A stretch of 64,000 bases of DNA from Sediminihaliea albiluteola. Lineage in GTDB: Bacteria; Pseudomonadota; Gammaproteobacteria; Pseudomonadales; Halieaceae. The position numbers were made by a program, and so were the translations under genes. The notes under the pieces were generated by a model. It was not told the DNA's origin. It made no database searches and worked only from the letters and a program-made list of their open reading frames with translations. Every line of letters starts with the position of its first letter. The first letter of the stretch is position 1. Below are positions 39,595 through 48,659 of this stretch, in pieces. Location: contig NZ_JACFXU010000014.1 of the NCBI RefSeq assembly GCF_014077625.1, forward strand, positions 372,001 to 436,000. The letters are read 5' to 3'.

Positions 39595-40518
39595 CTAGAG
39601 CACCAGGCCGAGCAGCGATTGATGCTTAACTTGGCGAATGCAGTGCGAAGGAAAGGTGCTACGCACCCCGGGTAAGCTGACAATTTTCTCATGCAGCACT
39701 TGGGATAGAGCTTTTAATTCTGTCACATGAATACAGCAGATCAGGTCGTGCCGCCCCAAGGTCGTACAGACGAAGCTCACCTCATCGAGCGCCGCCAGCG
39801 ACTCACAAACCTCTGCGGTTTTACCGCTATGTATGCGCACGCCCACAAAAGCATCATTGACTGTACCTGGGGGCAAGGTAAAAGGTCGCGACAGACATAC
39901 TTGCTTAGCTGCCTGCATCCGTTTAATACGCGACCTAACCAGCGACTCTGAAAGGGCCAGCTCCGCAGCGATCGCTCGATTACTCATTCGCACGTTGCGC
40001 TGCAAACAGGCAATAATATCGAGCTCTTCCGCCTCCAGTCGTTTTTTAGCTGGCTGCTCCCCAATAGCGCGCTGTAATTGCCGGCCTTGTTGAAACTTCC
40101 AAACATCCAAAGCCAACGCGGGAGAAGCCGCTGCCACGCCAGTAATTGAGCCCAACTGTACGGAAATAAACTCACTGACTTCTGCGCGGGTACGCAGCGC
40201 AGCGACAACCTCAATATCACAGTGACCAAGCACCACATTGACAGTAAGCGCCTGCTCTAGCTCAGCAATTTTGAGCGCCACAGCCAAGGGCGACTCAATT
40301 TCCACATCGATACCAATTACTAGCAGGTATTCAAAACCTGCCGCATGTAAATCGACCAATGGGCCAAGATGATGCTGGCCAGATTGAACTAAACGGTCAA
40401 TGCGCCGCTTAGCGGTCGGCAGAGAAACGCCCAGTAACTGGGCGATCTCATTAGTCGGGCGGCGAACATTGCCCTCCAGCGCCGCCAAGAGGGGCTCATC
40501 ATGCTCTTTGTCGTTCAC
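39595..40518 (-). CDS. Lrp/AsnC-type regulator with two fused modules
   Basis: 307 residues, about twice the usual Lrp length. The first winged helix ('LLAALEGNVRRPTNEIAQLL', 'SLPTAKRRIDRLVQSG') is followed by a RAM-like ligand domain (~45-150). A second winged helix ('LEAEELDIIACLQRNVRMSN', 'LSESLVRSRIKRMQAAKQVC') is followed by a second RAM-like domain (~215-307). The double arrangement resembles AhbA/NirD-style or tandem-Lrp proteins rather than a standard amino-acid sensor. It lies 52 bp after the TonB-receptor gene on the same strand and may control it. Confidence 0.82.
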   Translation of the reverse strand: MNDKEHDEPLLAALEGNVRRPTNEIAQLLGVSLPTAKRRIDRLVQSGQHHLGPLVDLHAAGFEYLLVIGIDVEIESPLAVALKIAELEQALTVNVVLGHCDIEVVAALRTRAEVSEFISVQLGSITGVAAASPALALDVWKFQQGRQLQRAIGEQPAKKRLEAEELDIIACLQRNVRMSNRAIAAELALSESLVRSRIKRMQAAKQVCLSRPFTLPPGTVNDAFVGVRIHSGKTAEVCESLAALDEVSFVCTTLGRHDLICCIHVTELKALSQVLHEKIVSLPGVRSTFPSHCIRQVKHQSLLGLVL

Positions 40519-40570
40519 AGCCGAAGCATCTCCTCAGCGCCGCTGTTTATGCACCGCCCAAAACCCAGTT

Positions 40571-42775
40571 TTACATGCGGTACTTGAAGTTCAGGCTGTA
40601 GCTGCGTGGTGGGTTGTAGCTGCCCTCAACAAAACCGAAGAAAGCTGCGCCATCAAAGCCCGCATTCAGCACCCGCTTATCACTCAGGTTGTAGCCCTGC
40701 AGTGCCAGCTCCCAACGCTCACTAGGTGCCGTGTAGACCATACTCGCGTTATAAAAGGTGTGGCTTGGGGTACGCAGCTCCTCGGTGTTAACCGCATTGA
40801 GATAGTAATCCGAGCTGTACTTCATATCGCCGCGCAGCATCAATGTGCCCATATCACCTAAGCTGAAGTGGTAGTCCGCCGCTAGGTTAAAAGTCCACTT
40901 GGGCGTTTGCTTCAACTCGGTATCGCTGTAGTCACCGGTGACATCAACCCAGCCATCCGAGTCGTCCTTGAGATAGCCAAGGCCCGCCTGTATCTGCCAG
41001 TTGCTGCCGGGCAACCATGTGGTCTCCAACTCAAAGCCAGAAATGCTGGCAGAGGAAGCGTTTTCAACGGCAACTGAACCGGCCCGGGTAATCAGCACTT
41101 GGATATCTTCGTAATCGTTGTAGAACACCGAGCCATTGACTCTCAGGCTGCGATCTAAGAGCTCGGCTTTGATGCCAGCCTCATAGCTGGTCAGGATTTC
41201 AGGTTCATATTCTTGCAAATCTGCGGCACTGCCAAATGCCCGACCATTGTAACCACCACTGCGGAAACCGCGGCTCACATGAGCGTAAGACATGATGTCA
41301 TCGCTCAACTGATAGCTAAGGCCCAACTTCGGTGAGGTGTTGCTCCAGTCCTGACTACAATCAAAATAGCTGTTGGCAACATCGTAGTCACAGCTGTTGA
41401 CGGGCAGACCCGGAATCTGGAATACGTAGGGTGTACCAAAGTCCAAGGAGTTCACCTGCTGCTGAAAATCCTTTTCTTCAAGGGTATAGCGGATTCCACC
41501 ATAGACATCCAAACGATCAGTCAGGGCATAATTCAGCTGAGCGTAAGCAGCATAACTAGACGTTTCCTGCACGTTATCGTAACTCACCGACACCCCAATA
41601 CCTTCGATCACCACAAGGTCGGTGGTGTTGATACTCTTTTCTTCAAAGTAATACAGGCCAGCAACCCAGTCCAAGCGACCAATATCGCCTGTCAGCTGTA
41701 GCTCTTGGCTGAACTGACGGTGCTCGAGATCGTGGGAGTCACCGGTATAGTTATAGGCGCTGTTGTCGCCATCACGGCCGAACAGGGCATCCATCTCACG
41801 ATAGGCAGTAATCGACTTCAACTCCATCGATGACAGCTGCCAGGTATTAGTCCAGTTAAAGCCAAAGCCTTCCACGTCATCATTGGCCAGCGGCCCTTGG
41901 GCACCGGAGCGATCGATATCGCTATTAGGTGTACAGCAAGGGGAATCTGGGTTGAGCAAATTCCACAAATCGCCAAATACCGAACCGTCCCGATAGGACA
42001 GCATGACATTGGGGTAGCCGTTTTGATCCTGCTTGTTCCAATCAGCAGAGAAGCTCGACTCAAAGTCATCACTCGGCGCCCAATTCAGAATCACTCGAGC
42101 GGTGGCTAAATCGGTATCTCCTGCATCTCCACCTGGGCGCGACTGCCAGCCGTCCGCATCTTTTTGCAGGTAAGAGACACTCGCGCTCAAGGTATCAGTC
42201 AAGGCCGTTTGACCATAGAGCGATAGTCCGCGCAGATTGCGTGAACCGGCCGTCAGGTTAAGCTCGCCTTCTGTCGAACCGTCGGGCTTGCGGGTCGATA
42301 CGCTGATCGCACCACCGATGCTGTTTTTACCAAACAGCGTCCCCTGAGGGCCACGCAGTACTTCGATACGCTCGACGTCTTTCAGCTCCATATTGGCGCC
42401 AAATACTCGCGCCAAATAGACCCCATCCAAGTACAAACCAACCGTGGGGTCAGTGGTGATAATAAAATCGTTTTCGCCGACGCCGCGGATAAAAGCATTG
42501 ACTGTTGAACTACCGCCACCGGTGCCCACGGTAAAGGTCAAGTTTGGTGTTTGCCGGTCGATCGCGGTCAGCTCATTGATACCCGCACGCTCCATACTCT
42601 CACTGGTCAATGCAGTGATAGAAATCGGCGTTTGCTGCATGCTCTCTTCGCGCTTACGGGCGGTCACTACCACCTCTTCCAGCACGGCTGCACTGCTAAA
42701 GGCCGGATACATCCCGGCAGGGACTCCCAGCGCCATAACGAGAGCTGCGATCGAGCCATTCTTTTTAATAGTCAT
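40571..42775 (-). CDS. TonB-dependent outer-membrane receptor
   Basis: 734 residues. A signal peptide (SIAALVMALGVPAGMYPAFS) ends near SSA-A. A TonB-box-like 'LEEVVVTARKREESMQQTPI' follows, then the plug domain (~45-160, 'VDGVYLARVFGANMELKDVE', 'IEVLRGPQGTLFGKNSIGG') and a 22-strand barrel with 'RGFRSGGYNGR' and a terminal 'PPRSYSLNFKYRM' ending in Met rather than Phe. The plug motifs place it in the large marine receptor group that imports complex organics or siderophores. Ligand unknown. RBS GAGAG is 7 bp upstream of the ATG. Its neighbours are the SDR gene upstream and the double Lrp gene downstream. Confidence 0.94.
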   Translation of the reverse strand: MTIKKNGSIAALVMALGVPAGMYPAFSSAAVLEEVVVTARKREESMQQTPISITALTSESMERAGINELTAIDRQTPNLTFTVGTGGGSSTVNAFIRGVGENDFIITTDPTVGLYLDGVYLARVFGANMELKDVERIEVLRGPQGTLFGKNSIGGAISVSTRKPDGSTEGELNLTAGSRNLRGLSLYGQTALTDTLSASVSYLQKDADGWQSRPGGDAGDTDLATARVILNWAPSDDFESSFSADWNKQDQNGYPNVMLSYRDGSVFGDLWNLLNPDSPCCTPNSDIDRSGAQGPLANDDVEGFGFNWTNTWQLSSMELKSITAYREMDALFGRDGDNSAYNYTGDSHDLEHRQFSQELQLTGDIGRLDWVAGLYYFEEKSINTTDLVVIEGIGVSVSYDNVQETSSYAAYAQLNYALTDRLDVYGGIRYTLEEKDFQQQVNSLDFGTPYVFQIPGLPVNSCDYDVANSYFDCSQDWSNTSPKLGLSYQLSDDIMSYAHVSRGFRSGGYNGRAFGSAADLQEYEPEILTSYEAGIKAELLDRSLRVNGSVFYNDYEDIQVLITRAGSVAVENASSASISGFELETTWLPGSNWQIQAGLGYLKDDSDGWVDVTGDYSDTELKQTPKWTFNLAADYHFSLGDMGTLMLRGDMKYSSDYYLNAVNTEELRTPSHTFYNASMVYTAPSERWELALQGYNLSDKRVLNAGFDGAAFFGFVEGSYNPPRSYSLNFKYRM

Positions 42776-42807
42776 AATTTCTCTCCCCAGAAACAGATTA
42801 AAAGTTG

Positions 42808-43590
42808 TTATTGCCGGTCCGCTGCTGGCGGCTTACCGATAACCGGCATACCGCCATCAACTGCGTGTATTGCTCCCGTGATAAATGATGCGGCATCACT
42901 GGCGAGGAAGCAGACCAGCTCAGCAACTTCCCGAGCTTCACCGACTCGCTCTAACATCGTTGTCCGCGCCACTGGAGAAGCATTCACCTCGTCTAAGCTG
43001 CCGGCGGTAATCATCATGTCGGTATAAATCGGGCCGGGGCAGACAGCATTCACGCGCACCCCCATGGGGCCTAACTCGCTGGCCGCGGCTTTCACTAAGC
43101 CCGTCACTCCGTGCTTACTGGCCACATAAGACGACATGCCGTAACTCCCCTCGCGCCCGGCGAAAGAGGCAGTGACGACAATCGACCCACCCTGCACAGC
43201 CAATAGGGGCGCAGTGTGTTTAATGCCGAGAAACACAGCCGTCAAATTGACATCTAGCACACGCTGCCAAGTTGCTAAATCTGTCTCGAGTAAGCTTCCC
43301 ACACTTAGAATGCCGGCATTGAGGTGCACCACATCGAGGCGCCCAAACTTTTGCATCACTTGCTCAACGACATCAACATTGCCGGCCTCAGTACTGACGT
43401 CCATTGCCACTGCAAGAGCGCTGCCGCCCGCTTCGACAAGTTCTGCCGCCACACGCTGAGCGCCATCGGCATCCAGATCGGCCACGCACACCGCCGCGCC
43501 GCGGCGAGACAAGATCTGTGCGGTCGCCCGGCCAATGCCCGATGCCGCACCGCTAACTAGTGCCACTCGCCCTTTAAAACATGCGCTCAC
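42808..43590 (-). CDS. Short-chain dehydrogenase/reductase
   Basis: A 260-residue classical SDR. It has the NAD(P)-binding 'VSGAASGIGRATAQILSRRG', Asp at the end of the second strand ('CVADLDADGAQ', suggesting NAD preference), 'LNAGILSVG', and catalytic Ser with Tyr-x-x-x-Lys ('VTASFAGREGSYGMSSYVAS', then KHG). The tail 'AASFITGAIHAVDGGMPVIG' is the usual cofactor lid. It oxidises or reduces an unknown hydroxy/keto compound. It lies 32 bp upstream of the TonB receptor, suggesting a shared uptake and conversion pathway. Confidence 0.93.
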   Translation of the reverse strand: MSACFKGRVALVSGAASGIGRATAQILSRRGAAVCVADLDADGAQRVAAELVEAGGSALAVAMDVSTEAGNVDVVEQVMQKFGRLDVVHLNAGILSVGSLLETDLATWQRVLDVNLTAVFLGIKHTAPLLAVQGGSIVVTASFAGREGSYGMSSYVASKHGVTGLVKAAASELGPMGVRVNAVCPGPIYTDMMITAGSLDEVNASPVARTTMLERVGEAREVAELVCFLASDAASFITGAIHAVDGGMPVIGKPPAADRQ

Positions 43591-43820
43591 CGCTTCTCCT
43601 CAATTGTTTAGCTGACTGAAGCCATAAGGGGATCAAGCAGCACAGCATTGAATTTGCGGGAAATACTATTCGTTAAAGAATCATATTGAAAATATATGAT
43701 AGACATTGTTGCAATATGCAGCAATTGGGCAAAGATTTTAAACCGCTATGCCACAAGCACTGCTTAATACCTAAGCTGGCTGCACTCGCTTTGCAGCGCG
43801 AGGCTGTGCTTGCTATGAGC

Positions 43821-44621
43821 TCAGGCCGCCTGGCGATACAAGGCGATAGAAAAAGACATATTCAGATCTAAACCCTCTGAGCCACACAGCTTCTGGCGTC
43901 GCTCAGGATTACCGCGATAGGCAAAAGGGGTCATTGCGATCAGGTCGGCGAGCTGACTGCCCGCCAAGTGACGCTCATAGTCCAATGCTTGGGATCGCAG
44001 TAATTCAAAGCCAGTAAGCGGAACATCGGCAGCGGCATGAGGGCGTGGCTGAGCGTAGAGCGCTTCACGCAAAGCCCACAAATGCCGTGGCCCGGGAGTG
44101 ACCTTGAGATAGTAGGCAGCAGGCTGTAGGACTCGCAGCAGCTCTTGCACTTCAACAGGAGCAAATATGCTAGTGACCAAGTCGATGCTTGAATCCGCTA
44201 ATGGCAGTTGTGTGGCACTAGCCACCGCAAAGTGAGCTTCGGGGCAGCGCTTTGCTCCTAAACGCACCGCCGGCCGCGAAATATCCACGGCCTGCACTGT
44301 AGCCTGGGGCGCCACCGCTACTAAGCTTTTGCTGTAATAGCCTTCACCGCAACCCAAATCGAGCAAACGCTCCAGTGGCCCTAGACTCAAAACCTGCTCC
44401 TGCAGGGCCTGTGCCAGAGGCTGATAAATCTGCGCCTGGTGTACGCGCCGCCTAGCATTGATCATATCGGCATTGTCACCGGGAAGCCGGCTGCCTTTGC
44501 GATTGGTCGGCAGTAAATTGACATAGCCTTCCTTGGCCCTATCGTAGCTGTGCCCTGCATCGCAGCGCCAAACATTAGCTTCCAAACTCAGTGGCTGCTT
44601 ACAGTGGGGACAGGTCCACAT
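43821..44621 (-). CDS. rlmA: 23S rRNA (guanine-745-N1)-methyltransferase
   Basis: 266 residues from the ATG at 44621 ('MWTCPHCKQPLSLEANVWRC'). The frame is open further upstream into lipB, but this start fits the family. The N-terminal zinc ligands are C4, C7, C20 and H24. The signature 'YDRAKEGYVNLLPTNRKGSR' follows, then the SAM-binding 'RLLDLGCGEGYYSKSLV'. It methylates G745 (RlmA-I type) in helix 35 of 23S rRNA. It sits where lipA normally follows lipB in related genomes, so the lip cluster has been rearranged here. Confidence 0.88.
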   Translation of the reverse strand: MWTCPHCKQPLSLEANVWRCDAGHSYDRAKEGYVNLLPTNRKGSRLPGDNADMINARRRVHQAQIYQPLAQALQEQVLSLGPLERLLDLGCGEGYYSKSLVAVAPQATVQAVDISRPAVRLGAKRCPEAHFAVASATQLPLADSSIDLVTSIFAPVEVQELLRVLQPAAYYLKVTPGPRHLWALREALYAQPRPHAAADVPLTGFELLRSQALDYERHLAGSQLADLIAMTPFAYRGNPERRQKLCGSEGLDLNMSFSIALYRQAA

Positions 44622-44628
44622 GATTAGC

Positions 44629-45267
44629 TTAGGCTCGCTTAAGGCTGCTGACCCGCTCGAGCTCCGCTGCCACACAGCGCAGCAGGCGCGCACCAACCTC
44701 CTCCATGTCTAAGGTTTGGGCAGGCAAACACTGCGCCATCGAGGTGACTTGAAGTCCCTCATAGCCACAGGGGTTAATACGCTGGAAGGGTTCCAAATCC
44801 ATATCTACATTAAGTGCTAAGCCGTGATAGCTAGCACCACGGCGAATGCGCAGGCCTAGTGAAGCAATTTTATCTTTGCCCACGTACACCCCCGGCGCGT
44901 CGGGACGAGCTGCAGCCTCAATGCCGTAGTCGTTAAGCAAGTTCACAATGCTCTGTTCAATCAAGTCGACCAGTACGCGAACACCTAGACCACGGCGGCG
45001 AATATCCACCATCAAATAGAGCACCCACTGACCTGGGCCGTGATAGGTCACCTGCCCGCCACGGTCAACCTGTACCACAGGGATATCACCTGGAGCTAGG
45101 ACATGCTCGGCTTTCCCTGCTACGCCTTGGGTAAAAACTCGCGGGTGCTGGAGCAACCACAGCTCATCGGGAGTGTCTGCATCGCGCTTATCGGTCAGCT
45201 GCTTCATCGCGCTAAAAGCCGTGGAATAATCTAACTCCCCCAGCGACTTGCAGATTAACTCAGGCAT
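44629..45267 (-). CDS. lipB: Lipoyl(octanoyl) transferase
   Basis: 212 residues. It transfers octanoate from acyl carrier protein to lipoyl domains. The substrate-binding '[20 protein letters not shown]', the lysine loop '[20 protein letters not shown]' and the catalytic cysteine in '[14 protein letters not shown]' are intact. It lies six bases after ybeD. The following gene is rlmA, not lipA; the lipoyl synthase must lie elsewhere. Confidence 0.97.
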   Translation of the reverse strand: MPELICKSLGELDYSTAFSAMKQLTDKRDADTPDELWLLQHPRVFTQGVAGKAEHVLAPGDIPVVQVDRGGQVTYHGPGQWVLYLMVDIRRRGLGVRVLVDLIEQSIVNLLNDYGIEAAARPDAPGVYVGKDKIASLGLRIRRGASYHGLALNVDMDLEPFQRINPCGYEGLQVTSMAQCLPAQTLDMEEVGARLLRCVAAELERVSSLKRA

Positions 45268-45273
45268 CGGGAC

Positions 45274-45543
45274 TCAAATCACCATCTGCACATGGCCCGT
45301 TGCAATCAGATCCTCATGCAGGCATTTAAGCTGCTCCGGACCGGTGGCCGTAATGGTGATGGTGAGTGATACAAAGGTGCCCTTACTAGAGCCCTTGGCC
45401 ACAATAGTTTTACTGTCAAAGCCCGGCGCGTGACGCTCGAATACCGCCAGTACCGCGGGGCGAAAGTTGTCATGCTCACGCCCCAACACTTTAATTGGAT
45501 ACTCACAGGGAAATTCAATTTTAGGTGCTTCTTGATCTGTCAT
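45274..45543 (-). CDS. ybeD: YbeD/DUF493-family protein
   Basis: An 89-residue ferredoxin-like fold protein ('IEFPCEYPIKVLGREHDNFR', 'SLTITITATGPEQLKCLHED', 'HVQMVI' at the end). Family members sit between dacA and lipB in most Gammaproteobacteria, as here, and are proposed to regulate lipoate or peptidoglycan enzymes allosterically. No biochemical role is proven. It has six-base spacing to lipB and is 15 bp after dacA. Confidence 0.94.
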   Translation of the reverse strand: MTDQEAPKIEFPCEYPIKVLGREHDNFRPAVLAVFERHAPGFDSKTIVAKGSSKGTFVSLTITITATGPEQLKCLHEDLIATGHVQMVI

Positions 45544-45558
45544 CTGGCGACTCCTCTA

Positions 45559-46719
45559 CTAGTCGGCGCTGAACAAGGATGATACCCACATCAGCACGGA
45601 GTCCCACAGACGGGCAAAAAAGCCACCGGACTCAATCGTTTGAAGTGCCAGCACAGGCGCAGTAAACACCGTCTCGCCATCGGCGCTCAATGACACCGTA
45701 CCCACCTGCTGACCGCGCTCAATCGGCGCTACCAATGTCTGATCTAGCTCAACTTTTGTGCTGAGTTGATCACTCTTACCACGCGGCAAAGTGGCGCTGG
45801 CAGCCTCCAGTAAACCGACCGAAATATAGTCTTCAGTACCCTTCCAAATACGCGCTTTCTCCAACTCTTGGCCAGCACTAAATAGATCTACTGTTTCAAA
45901 GAAACGGAAACCATAGTTGAGCAGGCCCCGGGTTTCATTCTTACGCGAGTTGGCGCTGCTGGTGCCCATCACCACAGACACCAAACGCATATCACCGCGC
46001 TTGGCAGAAGCCACTAGACCATAGCCGGCCTCTTTGGTGTAGCCTGTTTTAAGCCCATCGACGCTCGGATCTTCCGCCAGCAAAGTATTGCGGTTGTATT
46101 GACGGATGCCGTTGTAGCTAAACTCACGCTCTTTGTAGAGGGCATAATGCTCGGGAAAATCCCTAATCATAGCCCTTGCTAAAATTGCCAAGTCGCGAGC
46201 TGTCACCACATGGTTGGCATCTGGCAAACCATGTGAATTAACAAAGTAAGAATCTTTCATGCCCAGCGCTTTAGCATGACTGTTCATCATGTCAGCAAAG
46301 CCCGACTCACTGCCAGCGACATGCTCGGCCACCGCGACCGTGGCATCGTTACCTGATGAGATAATAATGCCGCGCTCGAGGTCTTCTATCGACACATCTT
46401 TCCCAGGCTCAATCCACATCAAAGACGAGCCTTGAAAGAGCGGGTTTTGCGACCAAGCATTTTCGCTAATCACTACCATATCGTCTTTTTTCACGCGGCC
46501 AGCTTCGATCTCTCCGGCCAGCACGTAGGCGGTCATCATTTTAGTGAGACTCGCCGGAGGCAGTAGCACATCGGCATTGTGTTCAACCAATACCGTGCCG
46601 CTGTTTGCGTCCATCAAAATATAAGCTTCAGCGGCCACCTGAGGCGGTGAGGGTACGATGGACGCCGCCTGTACAGAAATGGTGAAAAGGGTCATTAAAA
46701 AAATAACAATGCGCATCAT
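45559..46719 (-). CDS. dacA: D-alanyl-D-alanine carboxypeptidase (PBP5/6-type)
   Basis: 386 residues from the ATG at 46719 ('MMRIVIFLMTLFTISVQAAS', a signal peptide; AAGG upstream). The frame continues 5' but without a ribosome site. Catalytic motifs are SLTK (SxxK), 'SGNDATVAVAEHVAGSESGF' (SxN) and KTG in 'VDGLKTGYTKEAGYGLVASA'. The C-terminal ~20 residues ('FARLWDSVLMWVSSLFSA') form the amphipathic helix that holds PBP5 on the inner membrane. It trims pentapeptides in murein. Confidence 0.95.
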   Translation of the reverse strand: MMRIVIFLMTLFTISVQAASIVPSPPQVAAEAYILMDANSGTVLVEHNADVLLPPASLTKMMTAYVLAGEIEAGRVKKDDMVVISENAWSQNPLFQGSSLMWIEPGKDVSIEDLERGIIISSGNDATVAVAEHVAGSESGFADMMNSHAKALGMKDSYFVNSHGLPDANHVVTARDLAILARAMIRDFPEHYALYKEREFSYNGIRQYNRNTLLAEDPSVDGLKTGYTKEAGYGLVASAKRGDMRLVSVVMGTSSANSRKNETRGLLNYGFRFFETVDLFSAGQELEKARIWKGTEDYISVGLLEAASATLPRGKSDQLSTKVELDQTLVAPIERGQQVGTVSLSADGETVFTAPVLALQTIESGGFFARLWDSVLMWVSSLFSAD

Positions 46720-46794
46720 GTGCAAAAACCTTGGTATGAGCGTGAATTTAAATGAATACGGGCGCCTCCAAAAAAGAGGACTGCCCAAGTCCTG

Positions 46795-47631
46795 TCAAGG
46801 CAGTAATTGTGCGCCGCTATAACCGCTAGCCTGCAACTCATCTTGTAATGCCAGTAGGTCCTCGTTGCTGTCCAGCGGGCCGATACGCACCCGGTACAGC
46901 ATATTACCGCCAGCCTCTACTGGACTGACAAATACTGGCGCCTGCACTTGCGACTCTAGCTCCTGCTGCAGTCGCTGGGCTGATGCTTCACTGCCAAAGG
47001 CGCCGAGCTGCAAGAAGCGGTAGCTGCCAAGGGGCGTACCTCGCCGGTCATCCACCCCGGCCAAAGTGAGCACTTCCACTTCAACCTCTGCTGTGCCCTG
47101 CTCCATATAGCCCAGTTTGACCGCGGCGCCGTAAGAAAGGTCAATCAAACGATCTGAATGAAAGGGACCGCGATCATTAACCCGCACAACGATGCTGCGG
47201 CCGTTGCTCAGATTCGTGACCCGCACGTAAGAGGGTATTGGCAAGGTTTTATGCGCAGCGGTCGCCGCATATAAATCAAACACCTCACCATTGGAGGTGT
47301 GCCTACCGTTGAATTTGGTACCGTACCAAGAAGCTAGGCCGCGCTCACGGTAGCCGCTGTGGTCGTCCATTATTTCATAGGTTTTACCCAGCACTGTGTA
47401 AGGGCTTTTGTTGCCCAAGCTCAAAATGGGGTCCGGCCGCGGCACTGCGTCGGCCACATCTTCCGGCAAAATACTGCGCAGCGGTGCACCATCTGAAATA
47501 TCAGGGCTCAGCGGTGCGGGCTTTATCGAGGTAATGCTACTGTCCGGCTCGGAGTCGCGAGGCATAGTGGTGCAGCCCACCACTATAAGGGCAAATATCA
47601 CTAGCAGGGCGTGTAGGCGCAGCATATTCAA
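46795..47631 (-). CDS. rlpA: RlpA-family septal-ring lytic transglycosylase with SPOR domain
   Basis: A 278-residue outer-membrane lipoprotein: a signal ending in VVGC (Cys-20), a Pro/Asp-rich linker, the double-psi beta-barrel RlpA domain (~90-190; 'RERGLASWYGTKFNGRHTSN', 'VRVNDRGPFHSDRLIDLSYG') and a C-terminal SPOR domain (~205-278; 'YRFLQLGAFGSEASAQRLQQ'). It cleaves denuded glycan strands at the septum. It overlaps the mltB gene by four bases and is next to dacA. Confidence 0.95.
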   Translation of the reverse strand: MNMLRLHALLVIFALIVVGCTTMPRDSEPDSSITSIKPAPLSPDISDGAPLRSILPEDVADAVPRPDPILSLGNKSPYTVLGKTYEIMDDHSGYRERGLASWYGTKFNGRHTSNGEVFDLYAATAAHKTLPIPSYVRVTNLSNGRSIVVRVNDRGPFHSDRLIDLSYGAAVKLGYMEQGTAEVEVEVLTLAGVDDRRGTPLGSYRFLQLGAFGSEASAQRLQQELESQVQAPVFVSPVEAGGNMLYRVRIGPLDSNEDLLALQDELQASGYSGAQLLP

Positions 47632-48614
47632 GACTTTGGCTCCATCGCCAGACGCTGGCTCAATTGATAAACGCTCATGGCATACATGGCGCTGTGGTTA
47701 TAGCGCGTGATCACATAAAAATTATGTAGCCCTAACCAATACTCAAAACCATCACCGCTGTCGAACTGCATTGCAGTGGCTTGGGCCTCGGGATCAAGCG
47801 CCATCACAGGCGTTAAACCCGCAGCCACATAATCAGCCACCTTGCGCTCGGGTTTTAGACCATCGTTAAACCAGTCCGCCGGCACTTTACCATTTGAGCG
47901 AGCAGCACTCACCACAGACTCTCCAGCGCGCCAGCCATGGCGCTTGAAGTAGTTGGCCACACTGCCAATGGCATCGACTGGGTTATTCCATATATCGGTC
48001 TGACCATCCTGATCAAAATCAACAGCATAGGCGCAGTAACTGCTGGGCATAAATTGGCCGTAGCCCATGGCACCGGCATAGGAGCCGGTCATGCTCAGCG
48101 GGTCAAAACCCTGCTCATGGGTTAACTGCAGATAATTTTTGAGCTCTTTACGGAAGAATGTCGAGCGCCGGGGGTAGTCAAAAGCCAGGGTAGATAAAGC
48201 ATCAATCACGCGGTAGTTACCGGTGATACGGCCGTAATAGGTCTCTACTCCTATAATGGCGACAATAATTTCCGCCGGCACGCCAGTTTCACGCTCAGCC
48301 CGATCTAAGGTTTCACGGTGCAGGGCTAAGAACTCACGGCCCTGTTGCTCGCGCTTCTCAGTGAGGAATATCTGTCGGTACTCGTACCAGGGCTTGACCT
48401 TTTCTGCCGGCCTTGAAATCGCCTCAAGAATTTTCTCTTGGCGCTCAGCATTAGCAAATACTGCCTGCAACTGCGCCCGGTCATAACCCTGCTCCGTCAC
48501 TAACTCATCAATCAGCGCGAGGGCCTCTGGATGCGCAGCGTAATTAGTAGCTGCCATAGCAACAGCGGGTGACAATAGTGCTGCAGCAAGAGCCAGCCTC
48601 AGCTTTCTTAACAT
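47628..48614 (-). CDS. mltB: Membrane-bound lytic murein transglycosylase B
   Basis: 328 residues from the ATG at 48614, with GAGAGG seven bases upstream. An upstream start at 48659 would add 15 basic residues before the signal peptide and is less likely. Signal 'ALAAALLSPAVAMA' lacks a lipobox cysteine, so this is the soluble SltB1-like form. The catalytic glutamate lies in 'EIIVAIIGVETYYGRITGNY'. Other family blocks are 'YAGAMGYGQFMPSSYCAYAV' and 'DIWNNPVDAIGSVANYFKRH'. It is downstream of rodA. Confidence 0.94.
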   Translation of the reverse strand: MLRKLRLALAAALLSPAVAMAATNYAAHPEALALIDELVTEQGYDRAQLQAVFANAERQEKILEAISRPAEKVKPWYEYRQIFLTEKREQQGREFLALHRETLDRAERETGVPAEIIVAIIGVETYYGRITGNYRVIDALSTLAFDYPRRSTFFRKELKNYLQLTHEQGFDPLSMTGSYAGAMGYGQFMPSSYCAYAVDFDQDGQTDIWNNPVDAIGSVANYFKRHGWRAGESVVSAARSNGKVPADWFNDGLKPERKVADYVAAGLTPVMALDPEAQATAMQFDSGDGFEYWLGLHNFYVITRYNHSAMYAMSVYQLSQRLAMEPKS

Positions 48615-48659
48615 AAAAAAACCTCTCCGAAAGGGCCTTGTACGCCGCTTACACGGCAA

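Noticed and set aside
43686-43871. 61-codon plus-strand frame between SDR and rlmA
   Set aside because: It overlaps the rlmA 3' end antisense, lacks a ribosome site and has no family features. It is probably non-coding intergenic sequence.
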